DNA from: Azolla caroliniana
Lineage: Eukaryota; Polypodiophyta
DNA length: 64,000 nt
NCBI GenBank assembly: GCA_043228905.1
Contig: JBHGNT010000022.1
Coordinates: forward strand, 6,634,001-6,698,000
Direction of reading: 5' to 3'
In this document: piece after piece, positions 31,513 through 41,830 of the stretch
How positions within the stretch are numbered: position 1 is the first letter of the stretch
Layout: every line of letters begins with the position of its first letter
Translations under genes and position numbers: made by a program
Notes under the pieces: generated by a model
Databases searched by the model: none
Told to the model about the DNA's origin: nothing
Seen by the model: the letters and a program-made list of their open reading frames with translations, nothing else

Positions 31513-31880
31513 TGTTACCCGTAAGAATATACGTGGAGGCATTAGAGGTGGATCACAATAATGTGGTTGATGTGTATGTGTTATATGAATGAGTGTATGA
31601 GGATGAGTATGTGTATAAACACATGGACATTTGTGTGAATGTGTACAAAGGTGAGAGAGTGGGTAACTAATGTAACTCCCTACTTGTCTCATTTGTTATT
31701 TGTAACGGTTACCTCGTGTACATTATAAACCCCACCCATGGGGCACAATGTAATATAACTTTTTCCCCTCTCATTTTGGTGTGTCTCATTGTTTCTCTCT
31801 CTTTCTCTCTCTCACCCTCACACGTAACACCCTTGTGAGGGGGGTGGAGTCATTCTTGGCTCCACCCCCCACCCATAACA
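31513..31880 (+). repeat. LTR of a related gypsy family
   Basis: Starts TGTTACCCG, ends CCATAACA, about 368 bp; TATA-like ATTATAAACC near 31720. Terminal bases, the pre-LTR motif and the GTAACACCCTT block resemble LTRs A and B, but the body does not align. There is a perfect 11-bp hairpin near its end (stems 31839-31849 and 31860-31870). I found no flanking duplication, so it is likely a 3' LTR left by truncation. Confidence 0.6.
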
Positions 31881-32475
31881 ATCCTCAATACATCCAACCA
31901 CATCATAAAACTCCTGACGTGCTCTACTCACCTCATTTATCATTAACAATTGTAGGCCAATCAACTCCTTAAAGTAATGAACAGATATGTCAATTATTGT
32001 AGTACGGTCCACTATCCATTCATCCCCTTGCTTCACATGTACCACATTAAATCGAGCATAAGTAGGATGTTGTGCTTGAAAAAACAAATGAGATTGACAT
32101 TGATTATCTATGAGCCCATCCCTGAGTTATCGCATCTTCGCATAACGATAACTTTGGCATTGCAACTTAGAAATAATAACATGCAGTTGACTTTGGATAT
32201 CCAAAAGCTCCTCATCTAATGTTGCATGTATCAATAATTCATTACACCTGGAGAGAACTTGTGAGAATTGTCGAAGAAGACCTCTTCGTCGAAGGAGTTA
32301 CTCCATACATACGATAAATGATTTTAATGTTTCGTAATGTAATATCCCATGCTTTAACTCTAAGATTCACTTCTTGTGAAAAATTTACAAAATTTTGCTC
32401 CATGAGAGAATCATAGTGAGGTTGAAGCAAAAGAGAAGAGTTAAAGCATAATGGAGGCTTTCCAAGTAAGGATTT
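31881..32475 (-). pseudogene. LINE H: linker between endonuclease and RT (minus)
   Basis: Minus-strand remnant with KPPLCFNSSLLLQPHYDSL, then HPTYARFNVVHVKQGDEWIV and ISVHYFKELIG, typical of the stretch between the APE endonuclease and RT of plant LINEs. It joins the endonuclease part at 42960 when copia F is removed (host bases ATTTT on both sides). It ends at the LTR at 31880; the RT start is lost. Confidence 0.7.
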
Positions 32476-32504
32476 TGTTGGGAATATGTCCCTCCAGTGG
32501 GAGG
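32476..32504 (+). repeat. First 29 bp of the 5' LTR of copia F
   Basis: TGTTGGGAATATGTCCCTCC then AGTGGGAGG, identical to the start of the 3' LTR at 42395. Cut by chromovirus E with duplication of GGAGG (32500-32504 and 37713-37717). Confidence 0.9.
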
Positions 32505-32961
32505 TGTCAGAACAAATCAAGAGATTGAACGATTGAAGGAAGGTATAAGAGAATAGAAGAAGAGAGGAGAATAGATTGAGAAGAGAAGATGGATTTATTA
32601 GAATAGTATGAGTACAAGGATGAGTTGGATACAAGGTAGGCTTGGAGCTAAAGACTGGTGTTGATTCGAATTAATTTGATATGATCTATTTGTCTCTATT
32701 TATAGGTTTCTATAGAATAGCTTAGAGATTTCTAAAATGTTCTAGAATGTTCTGGACCTAGAATATTCTAGGATGTTCCAAAAGATTTCTAGAATGTTCT
32801 AGAAAGTTCCAGAAGTTTCTCTGATACAAGAATCACTATGAAAAGTAGCCTTTATCATTTCACGTCCGGATAGGTTACCTTAATGGTTAGGCTTCGAATT
32901 TCGTAATACAAAGTCCTAGGTTCAAGTCCAGGTGAAGCATAATGTTCACGGATTCATGACA
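32505..32961 (-). repeat. 3' LTR of chromovirus E
   Basis: Minus-strand start TGTCATGAATCCGTGAAC, end GTTCTGACA. Contains the antisense tRNA-like block (32866-32940), a heat-shock-element array (32729-32820) and, on the minus strand, a CTATAAATAG TATA box near 32700. Confidence 0.85.
32866..32940 (+). other. tRNA-like sequence antisense in LTR E (copy at 37610-37692)
   Basis: Plus-strand block with a box A-like TACCTTAATGGTTAGG and a box B AGGTTCAAGTCC. In the other LTR, CCTGGGTTCAAGTCCAGG forms a clean T-arm. It is antisense to the element, at the U3 start, the same place as the tRNA-like block in LTR D although the two sequences differ. Confidence 0.5.
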
Positions 32962-32975
32962 CTATCCCTCCTCTT
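32962..32975 (-). promoter_or_regulatory. Polypurine tract of chromovirus E
   Basis: On the minus strand AAGAGGAGGGATAG directly precedes the 3' LTR, as in element D. Confidence 0.8.
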
Positions 32976-32998
32976 AAAACGACGAGTGGAAGGAGTTG

Positions 32999-33415
32999 TT
33001 AACAATGCAAGAAGACATCGACAAGAGATTGAGCATTACAAACATTATCGACAGGTTCCCATGTGCAATCACTTAGGGTATACCCTAGCCAATCAACTAG
33101 ATAATACAATTTATTGCGCACAATCTTAGAATCGAGAATGGAGGCTACCTCGTACTCTGGGCCATCAGCAAGTTGGAGAGGAGGCAGCGGCAGCACGACA
33201 CGATTGGGAATCGAGTTGGTTTGGCAAGGTTCCAAAAGAGAGCTATGAAAGACTGGATGAAGCCGCAATTTTGCAGGAAGATCAAGACGGAATGTTGCAT
33301 CATTAATCCGCTCCGTGATAACAAAAGGACCCAAGCGTTTATAATCTAGCTTATCACATGGTCGAGTAGCCTTTATGTGACAGCGTAACAACCATACCCA
33401 AAAAACCATACCCAA
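32999..33415 (-). pseudogene. Chromovirus E integrase C-terminus and chromodomain
   Basis: LDYKRLGPFVITERINDATF, then the chromodomain EYEVASILDSKIVRNKLYYL followed by VDWLGYTLSDCTWEPVDNV. It keeps the aromatic-cage-type residues better than D does. Ends near 32999, close to the polypurine tract. Confidence 0.82.
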
Positions 33416-34672
33416 TCACCAATCTTGAATGGAGACGGAAGACGATGTCGATCTGTGTGGGCCTTATGTTGGGCTTGAGCTTTCTAAAGATGTGAAGACA
33501 ACTCGGACTAGAGGTGTTGCAGTTGGTGGAGGTGCTACTCCGCACTAGGGTTTGGTGAGATCACTGGAATGTCCAAGAGACACCATCGAGGATGGTTGCC
33601 AGTATAGGCATAGAAAGGTGTGACCTTGGTAGAAGAGTGTATGGTGTTATTGTACGCAAACTCTACAAGATGCAATATATGACTCTAATCATCTTGTTGA
33701 TAACTGATGAAACATCAAAGATACTCCTCAAGTGTTTGATTTGTGCACTTTGTTTGGCCATCAGTTTCGGGATGATATGTTGAAGAGAGTTTGCAAGAGA
33801 TTTAGACCCTGTTACATAGGTGCTTCCAAAAGTGAGAGATAAATTGCGGACCACGATCACTAATTATGTTGTTTGGAAGACCATGATGGCGAAATACTTC
33901 ACGCATAATGATATCTGTTGTTTCTTGACTATTGATGCTCTTTACGCAGGGAAAAAAATGTGTCATCTTGGTAAATCGATCCACTATGGTTAAAATAGCA
34001 TCAAAACCCTGTGAAGGTGGTAGATCTGTAATGAAATCCATAGAAATTGACTGCCATGGCTTGCTCGGAGTCAACAATGGTTGTAACAACCCATAAGGAT
34101 GATGCTTAGGCATTTTTGGCTTGACAACATGTGTCACATGTGCGAACGTAATCTTCAACAAATTGTTGTAAATGAGGCCACCAAAATGATCGCTTCACTA
34201 GCTCCATGGTCTTGGCAATACCAAAGTTTCCGGCCATATGGGCATCATGACAGTGCTCCAACACTCGAAGGCATGGTGATCCATCAGGGGCATAAAGGAG
34301 ATTCTTGTAGAAAAGTAAGTTATCTTGCCGCTTGAACTCCTTATAACATCCAGATGTCCATGGAAATGCATGATTTGGACCAAGGTGGGCGAAGACATCC
34401 TTAGCAAAATCATCAGAGTGAAGTTGTTGTCGAATAGTGTTAAGAAGACTTGAATCCAGTGACGTGGCACAAACCGTGGTTGCTTGTAGTTTTGCTGGAC
34501 CAAGGAGAACTTGCTTTTGATTGTCAAAAGTTGGATCTCTAGGGCGAAGTGCCAAATATGAACGTCGACATAGAGCATCTGCTTGCCCTTGTTGTTTCCC
34601 TGGGCAGAAAATGATCTTGAAATCAAAACGAGTTAAATATTGCGCCCACCGAGCTTGTCGCCTATTTAGCAC
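33416..34672 (-). pseudogene. Chromovirus E RNase H end and integrase
   Basis: RNase H end FKIIFCPGKQQGQADALCRR; integrase zinc finger (HCHDAHMAGNFG, TCDTCCQAKNA); core start SISMDFITDLPPSQGFD and HGLPNNIISDRGPQFISHFW with the second Asp intact. Two or more frameshifts (near 34130 and 33800). The 33416-33800 part is degenerate. Confidence 0.78.
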
Positions 34673-35308
34673 TCAAGCCGTCTGAAAATATGTAAGATTT
34701 TTGTGGTCACTATAAATGATGATTTGATGAGGAGAACCTTCCAAGAAATGTCATCATTGCGCAAAAGAGTCGACCACAACTAGTAATTCTTTGTCATGCA
34801 CCTCGGAGTTGATCTCGGCAACATTAAATTTTCTTCAGTGAAACGCGATTGGATGCAACTACCCATCTTCACCTGATTGTGATAGCATGCTCCCCAATGC
34901 AAAGCTGGATGCATCTGCCTGAATGGTAAATGGCTTTTCTAGATCAACATGAGCTAAGACAGGAGCTTATGTGAATGCCTCTTTCAACTGAGTAAAGGCT
35001 TTGTCCACTTGAGGAGTCCAAACAAATACTTCATTTTTCTTGGTGAGTTGAGTGAGCAACAATACAATCTTCGAATAATTCCATATGAATTTGCGGTAGA
35101 AGTTGGCAAATCCAAGGAAACACTTGACATTTTGGACGGAACTTAGAGTATGCCATTCCAATATTGTTTGAATTTTCACTGGATCCATAAAGATACCTTT
35201 GGATGAAATCGTATAACCCAAAAAATCACCTTCTTTGCAATCAAAACCGCACTTCTCCAGTTTGGCATAAAGACCATACTCTCTTAAGCGTTGGAGTACC
35301 TTTCGCAC
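34673..35308 (-). pseudogene. Chromovirus E RT 3' part and RNase H
   Basis: KVLQRLREYGLYAKLEKCGF, FLGYTISSKGIFMDPVKIQT and VKCFLGFANFYRKFI are gypsy RT thumb-side blocks; RNase H follows in broken frames towards 34680. The upstream RT half is on the far side of solo LTR K, joined at the CGCAC duplication. Confidence 0.8.
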
Positions 35309-35582
35309 TGACGGAAACTCAACGCTCCTTATGCACAACACTCGGCCACAACCGAGCTTAGAATCATACACAAAAAACAGGAAACGGAAAAGCACGACAC
35401 AAAGGAGAGAAAAGGTGCACAGGATGTTTACGTGGAAAACCCAAACTAAGGGAAAACCCACGGCAGCCCAGAGGCTGCAAACTATCACTATGTTGGAATG
35501 TACAAAACAGTGAGTTCACGGAGGCAACAACCTCGTGCTCACGATCTTCACCACAGGCGGCGGTTACAACAGAGGCAGCAAC

Positions 35583-35614
<32 letters not shown>

Positions 35615-36160
35615 GTACACTGTTACGTGCTCGCTCTTCTTCTTCTTGCACCAACAAGAAAATTGACAACAACTATAACAGTTCCTAAAAAGTTTGCCCT
35701 AAGTCATATTTATACTAATATGACTTTTCGGCTATTTACAAATATAGCCTCGATGGACTCTCAGAAACATATTTACGAATATGTCTCTTCATCCAGTGAG
35801 AATTCCTCACCGGGTCTGCACCATCCGGCTCTCCGTAGCCGGGTAGTCCTCATCCGGTTCTCACCGGGCATGCACCATCCGGCTCTCCGTAGCCGAGTAC
35901 TCCTCATCCGGTTCTCACCGGGCCTGCACCATCCGGCTCTCCGTAGCCGGGTAGTCCTCATCCGGTTCTCACGGGCCTGCACCATCCGGCTCTCCGTAGT
36001 CGGGTACTCCTCATCCGGTTCTCACCGGGCCTGCACCATCCGGCTCTCCGTAGCCGGGTACTCCTCGTCCGGTTCCGGCCCCGGCCTATCGGCCTCGGCC
36101 GAGATTGTTCGTCGGCACTGTTCTTCTCTCTTCCCATCCGGAGGGACTTGTCTCCCAACA
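35309..36160 (-). repeat. Solo LTR K (copia type) inside chromovirus E
   Basis: 852 bp, TG...CA ended: minus-strand start TGTTGGGAGACAAGTCCCTC, end TTTCCGTCA. It is flanked by the 5-bp duplication CGCAC (35304-35308 and 36161-36165). It shares its start with copia J and F LTRs and has their GTGGGTTTTCCC block (about 35430-35460). No internal sequence is present, so it arose by LTR-LTR recombination. Excising it restores the chromovirus E RT frame (DIHVR|KVLQRLR). Confidence 0.9.
35805..36075. repeat. Minisatellite inside solo LTR K
   Basis: Five tandem copies of a ~55-58 bp unit with CTGCACCATCCGGCTCTCCG, then TAGCCGGGTA and CTCATCCGGTTCTCACCGGG. Only a few differences between units. Confidence 0.88.
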
Positions 36161-36165
36161 CGCAC

Positions 36166-36720
36166 ATGTATATCATGCTCCGCATTTGTTCTAGAGTAAA
36201 TCAATAGATCATCTAAATAGATGATGAGAAAGATATCTAGAAAATCTCAGAAAATGTCATTTGCCATATATTGAAACACAAGGGAAGCATTTGTGAGCCC
36301 AAAAGGCATTACTGTATACTCGAAATGGCCATACCGAGTGCGAAATGCAGTCTTCCACTCATCTCCCCGTCGAATACGGACAAGATTATATGCACCCCTT
36401 AGATCAATTTTGGTAAAATGTTTTGCCCCACCAATGTGCTCTAAAAGGCTGGAAATTAAAGGTAGAGCATACCTATTTCTTATTGTGACTTTATTTAATC
36501 CCCAATAATCCACGACCAAACGAAGTGAGCCGTCCGTTTTCTTCACGAAAAAGATAGGACCACCAGCTGGAGACTTTGAATGTCGAATAAACCAACTTGC
36601 AAGATTCTTGTCGATGTATGCTCAAAGAACCTCAAGCTCCGTTGGTGACAGATTGTAGATTGGACCCCATGGTGGCTCTTTTCCTGGCTGTAGATCAATG
36701 GGGCAATCGTATGGCTGATG
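36166..36720 (-). pseudogene. Chromovirus E RT 5' part
   Basis: Minus strand: [60 protein letters not shown], then after a stop IIYLDDLLIYSR with the catalytic YLDD (about 36200). Closely matches element D (19850-20205). Confidence 0.82.
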
Positions 36721-37295
36721 CATTAGAAGTACACGAGCTTTGACTTTGTCTAGGACATCAGCATATTCTTGGTACTTTTTAGGAATGTAGACCTTTGACT
36801 TCCCTTGAGTGTCACTAGAAGGTGCAACTGATCTAGCAAATAAGAATAAATCTTCTTTTGCTCCTTCTTGGCATAATTGTTGTAGGGTGATGGTTGAAAT
36901 CTGATGAAGAGGAACAACATGTTTGGTAGAGGGTGAATTGGTAACACTATGGTTTTCAAGAGGAGGATCTTGTGTTCGACCCTTGACTACTATTTATCCT
37001 TTTGAAGGGCACCTAATTTCTCGTCGTCTCCAATCAATTCTTGGGTTGTGTAGCTCAAACCATGGCAAACCAAGGACTATTGGATGCTTAGGACTACGGA
37101 TTATGTTAAAGAAAACTAAACATCCTAGATCACCTAAGAGTATGTGTATCGGCTCAAACTCCTCGAATATCTTTCCAGAAGCTATGGGACGTCCATCAAT
37201 CACTGCTACAGAAACTAGCAAGGAAGTTTATGCAAGGGTATTTGATGTTTTCGGGCAAAATCTCTATCCATGAAACAAGAATTGGCTCTGGTATC
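36721..37295 (-). pseudogene. Chromovirus E protease and linker
   Basis: Minus strand from 37295: LDTRANSCFMDRDF, the active-site loop with DSG changed to DTR, then VAVIDGRPIASGKIFEEFEP and KHPIVLGLPWFELHNPRIDW. The linker to RT follows in broken frames. Inactive by active-site change. Confidence 0.78.
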
Positions 37296-37712
37296 TAAGA
37301 GAACAGAAGAAGAGAGGAGAATGGACTGATAAGAGAAGACTAGATTAATTAGAATTGAATGAGTACTAGGATGAGTTGGATACAAGGTAGGCTTGGAGTT
37401 GAAGACTGGTGTTGATTCGAACTGATTTGATATGATCTATTTGTCTCTATTTATAGGTTTCTATAGAATAGCTTGGAGATTTCTAGAATGTTCTAGAATG
37501 TTCTGGACCTAGAATATTCTAGGATGTTCCAGAATATTTCTTGAATGTTCTAGAAAGTTCCAAAAGTTTCTCTGATACAATAATCACTATGAAAAGTAGC
37601 ATTTATCATTTCACGTCCTGATAGGTTATCTTAATGGTTAGGCTTCGAATTTCATAATACGAAGTCCTGGGTTCAAGTCCAGGTGCAGCATAATGTTCAC
37701 GGATTCATGACA
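37296..37712 (-). repeat. 5' LTR of chromovirus E (truncated at its inner end)
   Basis: Minus-strand start TGTCATGAATCCGTGAAC at 37712; homologous to 32505-32961 but missing the terminal U5 bases. Carries TTCTAGAATGTTCTAGAA-type heat-shock units (37481-37507) and a TATA box on the minus strand near 37450. Confidence 0.85.
37481..37507 (-). promoter_or_regulatory. Heat-shock-element array of LTR E
   Basis: TTCTAGAATG twice in tandem followed by TTCTGGA: five or more perfectly alternating nTTCn/nGAAn units, with further units to 37572. The TATA box lies about 30 bases downstream on the minus strand. The 3' LTR has the same array at 32729-32820. Confidence 0.7.
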
Positions 37713-37717
37713 GGAGG

Positions 37718-38313
37718 AGCTGATTCTTCATGCCGAGAAGAGCCGACAGTCGAAGGCAAGGAGGAGCCGACTATTCGGGTTGAGAACTGAATGTCGAAGA
37801 GTCAACAGTGGAGAGTCGATTGATTAACTGTCGATTATTATTATAACTAGCCGACAGTCGAAGGCAAGGAGGAGCCGACTATTCGGGTTGAGAACTAAAT
37901 GTCGAAGAGTCAACAGTGGAGAGTCAACTAATTAACTGTCGATTATTATTATAACTAAATAATAATAGTAGTAATGATGTGAAGTAGGGGCTACTCTTGT
38001 AAATAGCCCATATGTTGTATGAGTGTAAATACATCTAGGGCAAAATATAGAGTTTGTAGAACAAAATAAGGGGTTAGCGATAGAGAGCGGTGCTAGAGCC
38101 AAGCAAAGGTTTGACGCTAAGAGCCCTGTGTGTGGCTGATACACTCTGTGTGGAGAGTGTCATTTTTAGATTTCATCTTGTATTCTCTGTGCATAGTGGA
38201 ATCTCTGTTCCTGTGGTTTTCCCCATTTAGGGTTTCCACGTAAAACGTTGTGCCCTGTGCATTTTGTGTATTTCAACATATCATTGTTGTGGATCAACGA
38301 TTGATTCTCAACA
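37718..38313 (+). repeat. Remainder of the 5' LTR of copia F
   Basis: Continues from 32504 and ends TTCTCAACA. It contains a tandem duplication of about 110 bp (units near 37736-37850 and 37851-37958; AGCCGACAGTCGAAGGCAAG begins the second unit) that the 3' LTR has only as shorter repeats. Later parts match the 3' LTR (AAGGGGTTAGCGATAGAGAG, GGTTTTCCCCATTTAG). Confidence 0.85.
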
Positions 38314-38316
38314 AAT

Positions 38317-38328
38317 TGGTATCAAAGC
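38317..38328 (+). promoter_or_regulatory. Primer-binding site of copia F
   Basis: TGGTATCAAAGC, a tRNA-iMet type site with one change, three bases after the LTR end. Confidence 0.88.
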
Positions 38329-38341
38329 TTGAGGTGCAAGC

Positions 38342-39115
38342 ATGGAAGGAGATGTGAGCAGCTTCCCAGGTATGATAGTTCTAAACTCTCAGAACTATGC
38401 AGACTGGAAGATTAAGATGGAGGACCTTCTCATAGTCAAAGATCTGTACGAGCCAATCGATAGAACAGAAATACCCATGGGATTATTAGAGTTGGAATGG
38501 AAACTTCTTAATAGAAAGGAGGTAGCCACCATTCGACAGTGCATTGATGTAAGTGTCCTTCAGCATGTGGCGAACGACATGGATTCCCACAAGATGTGGC
38601 AGAACCTGTCAGGTCTATACGAAAGGAAGAACGCCCTCAATAAAACCTCACTGATGAGAAAGATCATACGGCTGAAATATAGAGATAGTGAGAGCATCGT
38701 CGAACACATCAGCACATTCATGGGTACGTAAATCAACTTGCCGCAACCAAGTTTCCCCTTGAGGATGCAATGCAAGCCATCCTGTTGTTGTGTACTTTGC
38801 TGGACAGATGGGAGAACCTGGTGGTGACTCTCAGCACCTTGTGTCAAGAAGAGAACTTGTCTCTACAAGTGGTAAAGACAAGCATCTTGAACGAGGAGAC
38901 CAGAAGGAAGGACAAGGGTGTCTTGGTCCAGTCGAAGTCAAACGTGACTCAACATATCGGCACATGAAGGAACCGACAAAGAAGTTCACCAAGGAGAGAA
39001 AAGTTTCAATCCAGGTCGAAGTCCAGAGGTAAGTAAACATGCTTCTATCACAGGAAACCTGGACACTTCTAGAAGGACTGTCGACACATGAGGAAGGACA
39101 AAGGTGTCAGAAATG
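38342..39115 (+). pseudogene. Copia F gag
   Basis: ATG 38342: MEGDVSSFPGMIVLNSQNYA, VKDLYEPIDRTE, MDSHKMWQNLSGLYERKNAL, LMRKIIRLKYRDSESIVEHI. Frameshift near 38728, then DAMQAILLLCTLLDRWENLV. The zinc knuckle is damaged (CFYHRKPGHF, stop, KDCR): the second Cys has become His. Confidence 0.8.
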
Positions 39116-40560
39116 GTGTCGACCCCAGGAAGATTCCTGATGAAAATAACACTTCAGCCATTGCTACAAGCAATGAAGAACTTTTGTTCATTTGTGAACA
39201 AACAAATGCAAACCTTGCAAGCCAAGAATGCACTTGGGTGACCGACTCCGGTGCATCTTTCCATATAACTCCGTCGAGAGCATATTTCTCAACTTACATA
39301 GTCGGTGATCATGGCTATGTAAAGATGGGTGATAATGGGGAGTGCAAGATAGCCAGAATCAGAAGTGTCTATTTGACGACGTCAACAGGGTGTTGACTAA
39401 CTCTAAAGGATGCTTAAAATGTCCCTGATATCATATTGAATCTAATATCGACTGGAAGACTGGATGATGAAGGCTACAATGGTAGTTTTCGGAATGGCAA
39501 GTGGAAGTTCTGCCGAGGAAATCTTATAGTGGCCCAAGCACATAAAGAAGGCACATTGTATTGATGCAAGCTCGACTGTGCAAGTCAAAATTGAATGTGG
39601 CAGCCGACTCGGCAAGACAGATATGACATAAGAGGCAAGGCCACACGCGTGAGAAGGGTTTGCATCTATAGCCGACTAGAAGTAAAGGGAGTGCACTTGG
39701 AGAAGTGCGTTGACTACTTAATTGGAAAGCAAAACAGAGCATCATTCCACTCAAGATCACCAAGAAGAAGAGAAGTGCCATTGGAACTAGTACACACGGA
39801 TATGTGTTATGTGGATGCTCCGTCGCATCAAGGCAGACAATACTTTGTGAGTTTCATCGAGGACTATAGTCGGAAGTTGTGGGCTTTCGTACAAAAGACA
39901 AAAGATCAAGTACTGTCGTTCTTCAAGGAGTTCCAGGCAAGAGGTGAAGGGGAGTCAGGTCGGAAGTTGAAAGATGTCCGAACCGACAATGGTGGCGAAT
40001 ATAGAGGGCAGTTTGAGGAATATTGCAAGGCCTAAGGTATTCAAATCAAATTCACAGTGCCAAATACCCCTGAGTTGAACATGCTTGCAGAGAGGATGAA
40101 TTGAACAATCATGGAGAGAGTAAGGAGCATGCTCTCTCATGCTAAACTGTCGAAATCGTATTGAGTTGAGGCGATGTACTCAGCGGTTTACTTGATCAAC
40201 AGGTCTCCATCAGTGCCATTGAAGGGTGATGTCCCACAAAGGGTGTGGACAGGTAAGGATGTCTCATACCAACACATGAAGGTGTTTGGATGTTTAGCGA
40301 ATATGCATGTGCCTAAGGATCAAAGGTCAAAGCTCTACAGTAAGTCAAAACCATGCATATTCATGGGATACTTGGAAAACGAGTTCGGCTATAGGCTATG
40401 GGACTTAACATATAAGAAGGTGGTGAGGAGTCGAGATGTAGTTTTCATGGAAGACAAAACAATTGAGGAATGGAAGAAACAAAAGTCGGAATCGACTCCC
40501 CAGTCGCCCTCGACTTCCACCTTAAGACTAGTTGAACCGACATAGTCGGCTAATCGGAGA
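39116..40560 (+). pseudogene. Copia F protease and integrase
   Basis: Protease: TWVTDSGASFHITPSRAYF, with NLISTGRLDDEGY further on. Integrase: VHTDMCYVDAPSHQGRQYFV, RTDNGGEYRGQFEEYC (second Asp), then PNTPELNMLAERMN, where QNG...ER is altered but the Glu remains. After it: KVFGCLANMHVPKDQR and FMGYLENEFGYRLWD. Stops at several points (about 39400, 40033, 40102, 40545). Confidence 0.8.
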
Positions 40561-41830
40561 CAACTAGATGGAAGAGCTAAATCGGAGTCCGTCGACTCTG
40601 AGCAACTGACCTATGAGTCTGAATCGAGGGACCTATTGAAGTCGATCGAAGAATACAAATCGGAGTCAATGGACATCCAACAACTGATAGACATGAATGA
40701 ACCCGAGCTGAGAGAAGAGTTGGCAAAGACATGGCAAAGACATCCGAGCCGGAGCCAACAATGAATGGAAGGAGATATCCTCTCAGAGAGAGAAGAGCAC
40801 TGACAACATATGCCAGTCAATACATCCTCTTGACTGATGAAGGTAAACCAAAGTGCTATGACAAAGCCATTGCCAACAAGCACGAAGAAAGATGGTTGAG
40901 TGCAATGCAAGACGAGATGGACTCTTTGCATGAAAATTACACCTACGACCTGGTAGAATTACCGAAAGGTAAGAGAGCACTCAGGAACAAATGGGTCTAT
41001 AAGGTGAAGATTGGAGAAGTCAATAGTGCGCCTAGGTATAAATCCTGCATAGTGGTGAAGGGATTCCAACAAAAAAAGGGTGTCAACTTCAACGAGATTT
41101 TCACACCAGTCGTGAAGATGACATCCATCTGAACTATTCTGAGCATAGTTTCCAACATGGACCTAGAGATCCAACAATTGGATGTCAAGACAACATTCTT
41201 GCATGGGGAGCTGGATGAAGAGATCTACATGCAGTAGCCCGAAGGCTTTGAGGAGAAAGGGAAGTAGAACCTGGTGTGTCAATTGAGGAAAAGCTTGTAT
41301 GGGTTCAAACAAGCTTCACGCTAATGGTACAAGAATTCAACTCCTTCTTGGTGGAACATAGGTTCTAGAAAACACAGACCGATCACTGTGTGTTCTTCAA
41401 AAGGTACGATGAAGGTGACTTCTTGATTCACTTGTTATATGTAGATGACATGTTGATAGTCGGTCAAGATACAAGGCAGATCGGAAGCTTGAAGAAAGCT
41501 CTAGGCAGATTGTTTTTCATGAAAGATCTTATACTGGCTAAACAAATCTTGGGGATGCACATAGTTCGGGACAGAACTAAGAAAATGTTGCGGTTGTCAC
41601 AACAAAAGTTCAACTTGTTGGAAAATCGGCTCTGTGTTACCGACCAACTACAACCTAAATGCCAAGCAATGCCTAAGAGGGGAGAAGGACAAGGTTGGGA
41701 TGAGGAAAGTACCATATGCCTCAACCGTTGGCAGTTTAATGTACGTTATGGTCTACATGAGACCAAACATAGCTTTTGTTGTGGGAACAATAAGCCGATA
41801 TATGAGTAATCCAGGACGAGAGCACTAGGT
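40561..41830 (+). pseudogene. Copia F reverse transcriptase
   Basis: RWLSAMQDEMDSLHENYTYD, RALRNKWVYKVKIGE, FNEIFTPVVKMTSI, then after a stop IQQLDVKTTFLHGELDEEIY. There the first-Asp block DVKTAFLHG is otherwise kept. LLYVDDMLIVGQ carries the catalytic YVDD pair, followed by FMKDLILAKQILGMHI. At least three stops or frameshifts. Confidence 0.82.

Larger units (their letters stand above)
32505..37712 (-). mobile_element. Chromovirus E (minus) inside the 5' LTR of copia F
   Basis: Ty3/gypsy chromovirus related to D. Read on the minus strand: partial 5' LTR (37712-37296), protease, RT, RNase H, integrase, chromodomain, polypurine tract, 3' LTR (32961-32505). TSD is GGAGG. The 5' end has lost part of U5, the primer site and all of gag: the protease abuts LTR sequence at about 37296. 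It is further interrupted by solo LTR K at 35309-36160. Confidence 0.88.

Noticed and set aside
30940-31880. LTRs at 30940-31365 and 31513-31880 as the pair of one tiny element
   Set aside because: They share only terminal bases and the pre-LTR motif; bodies do not align and the interval between is 147 bp without a primer site.
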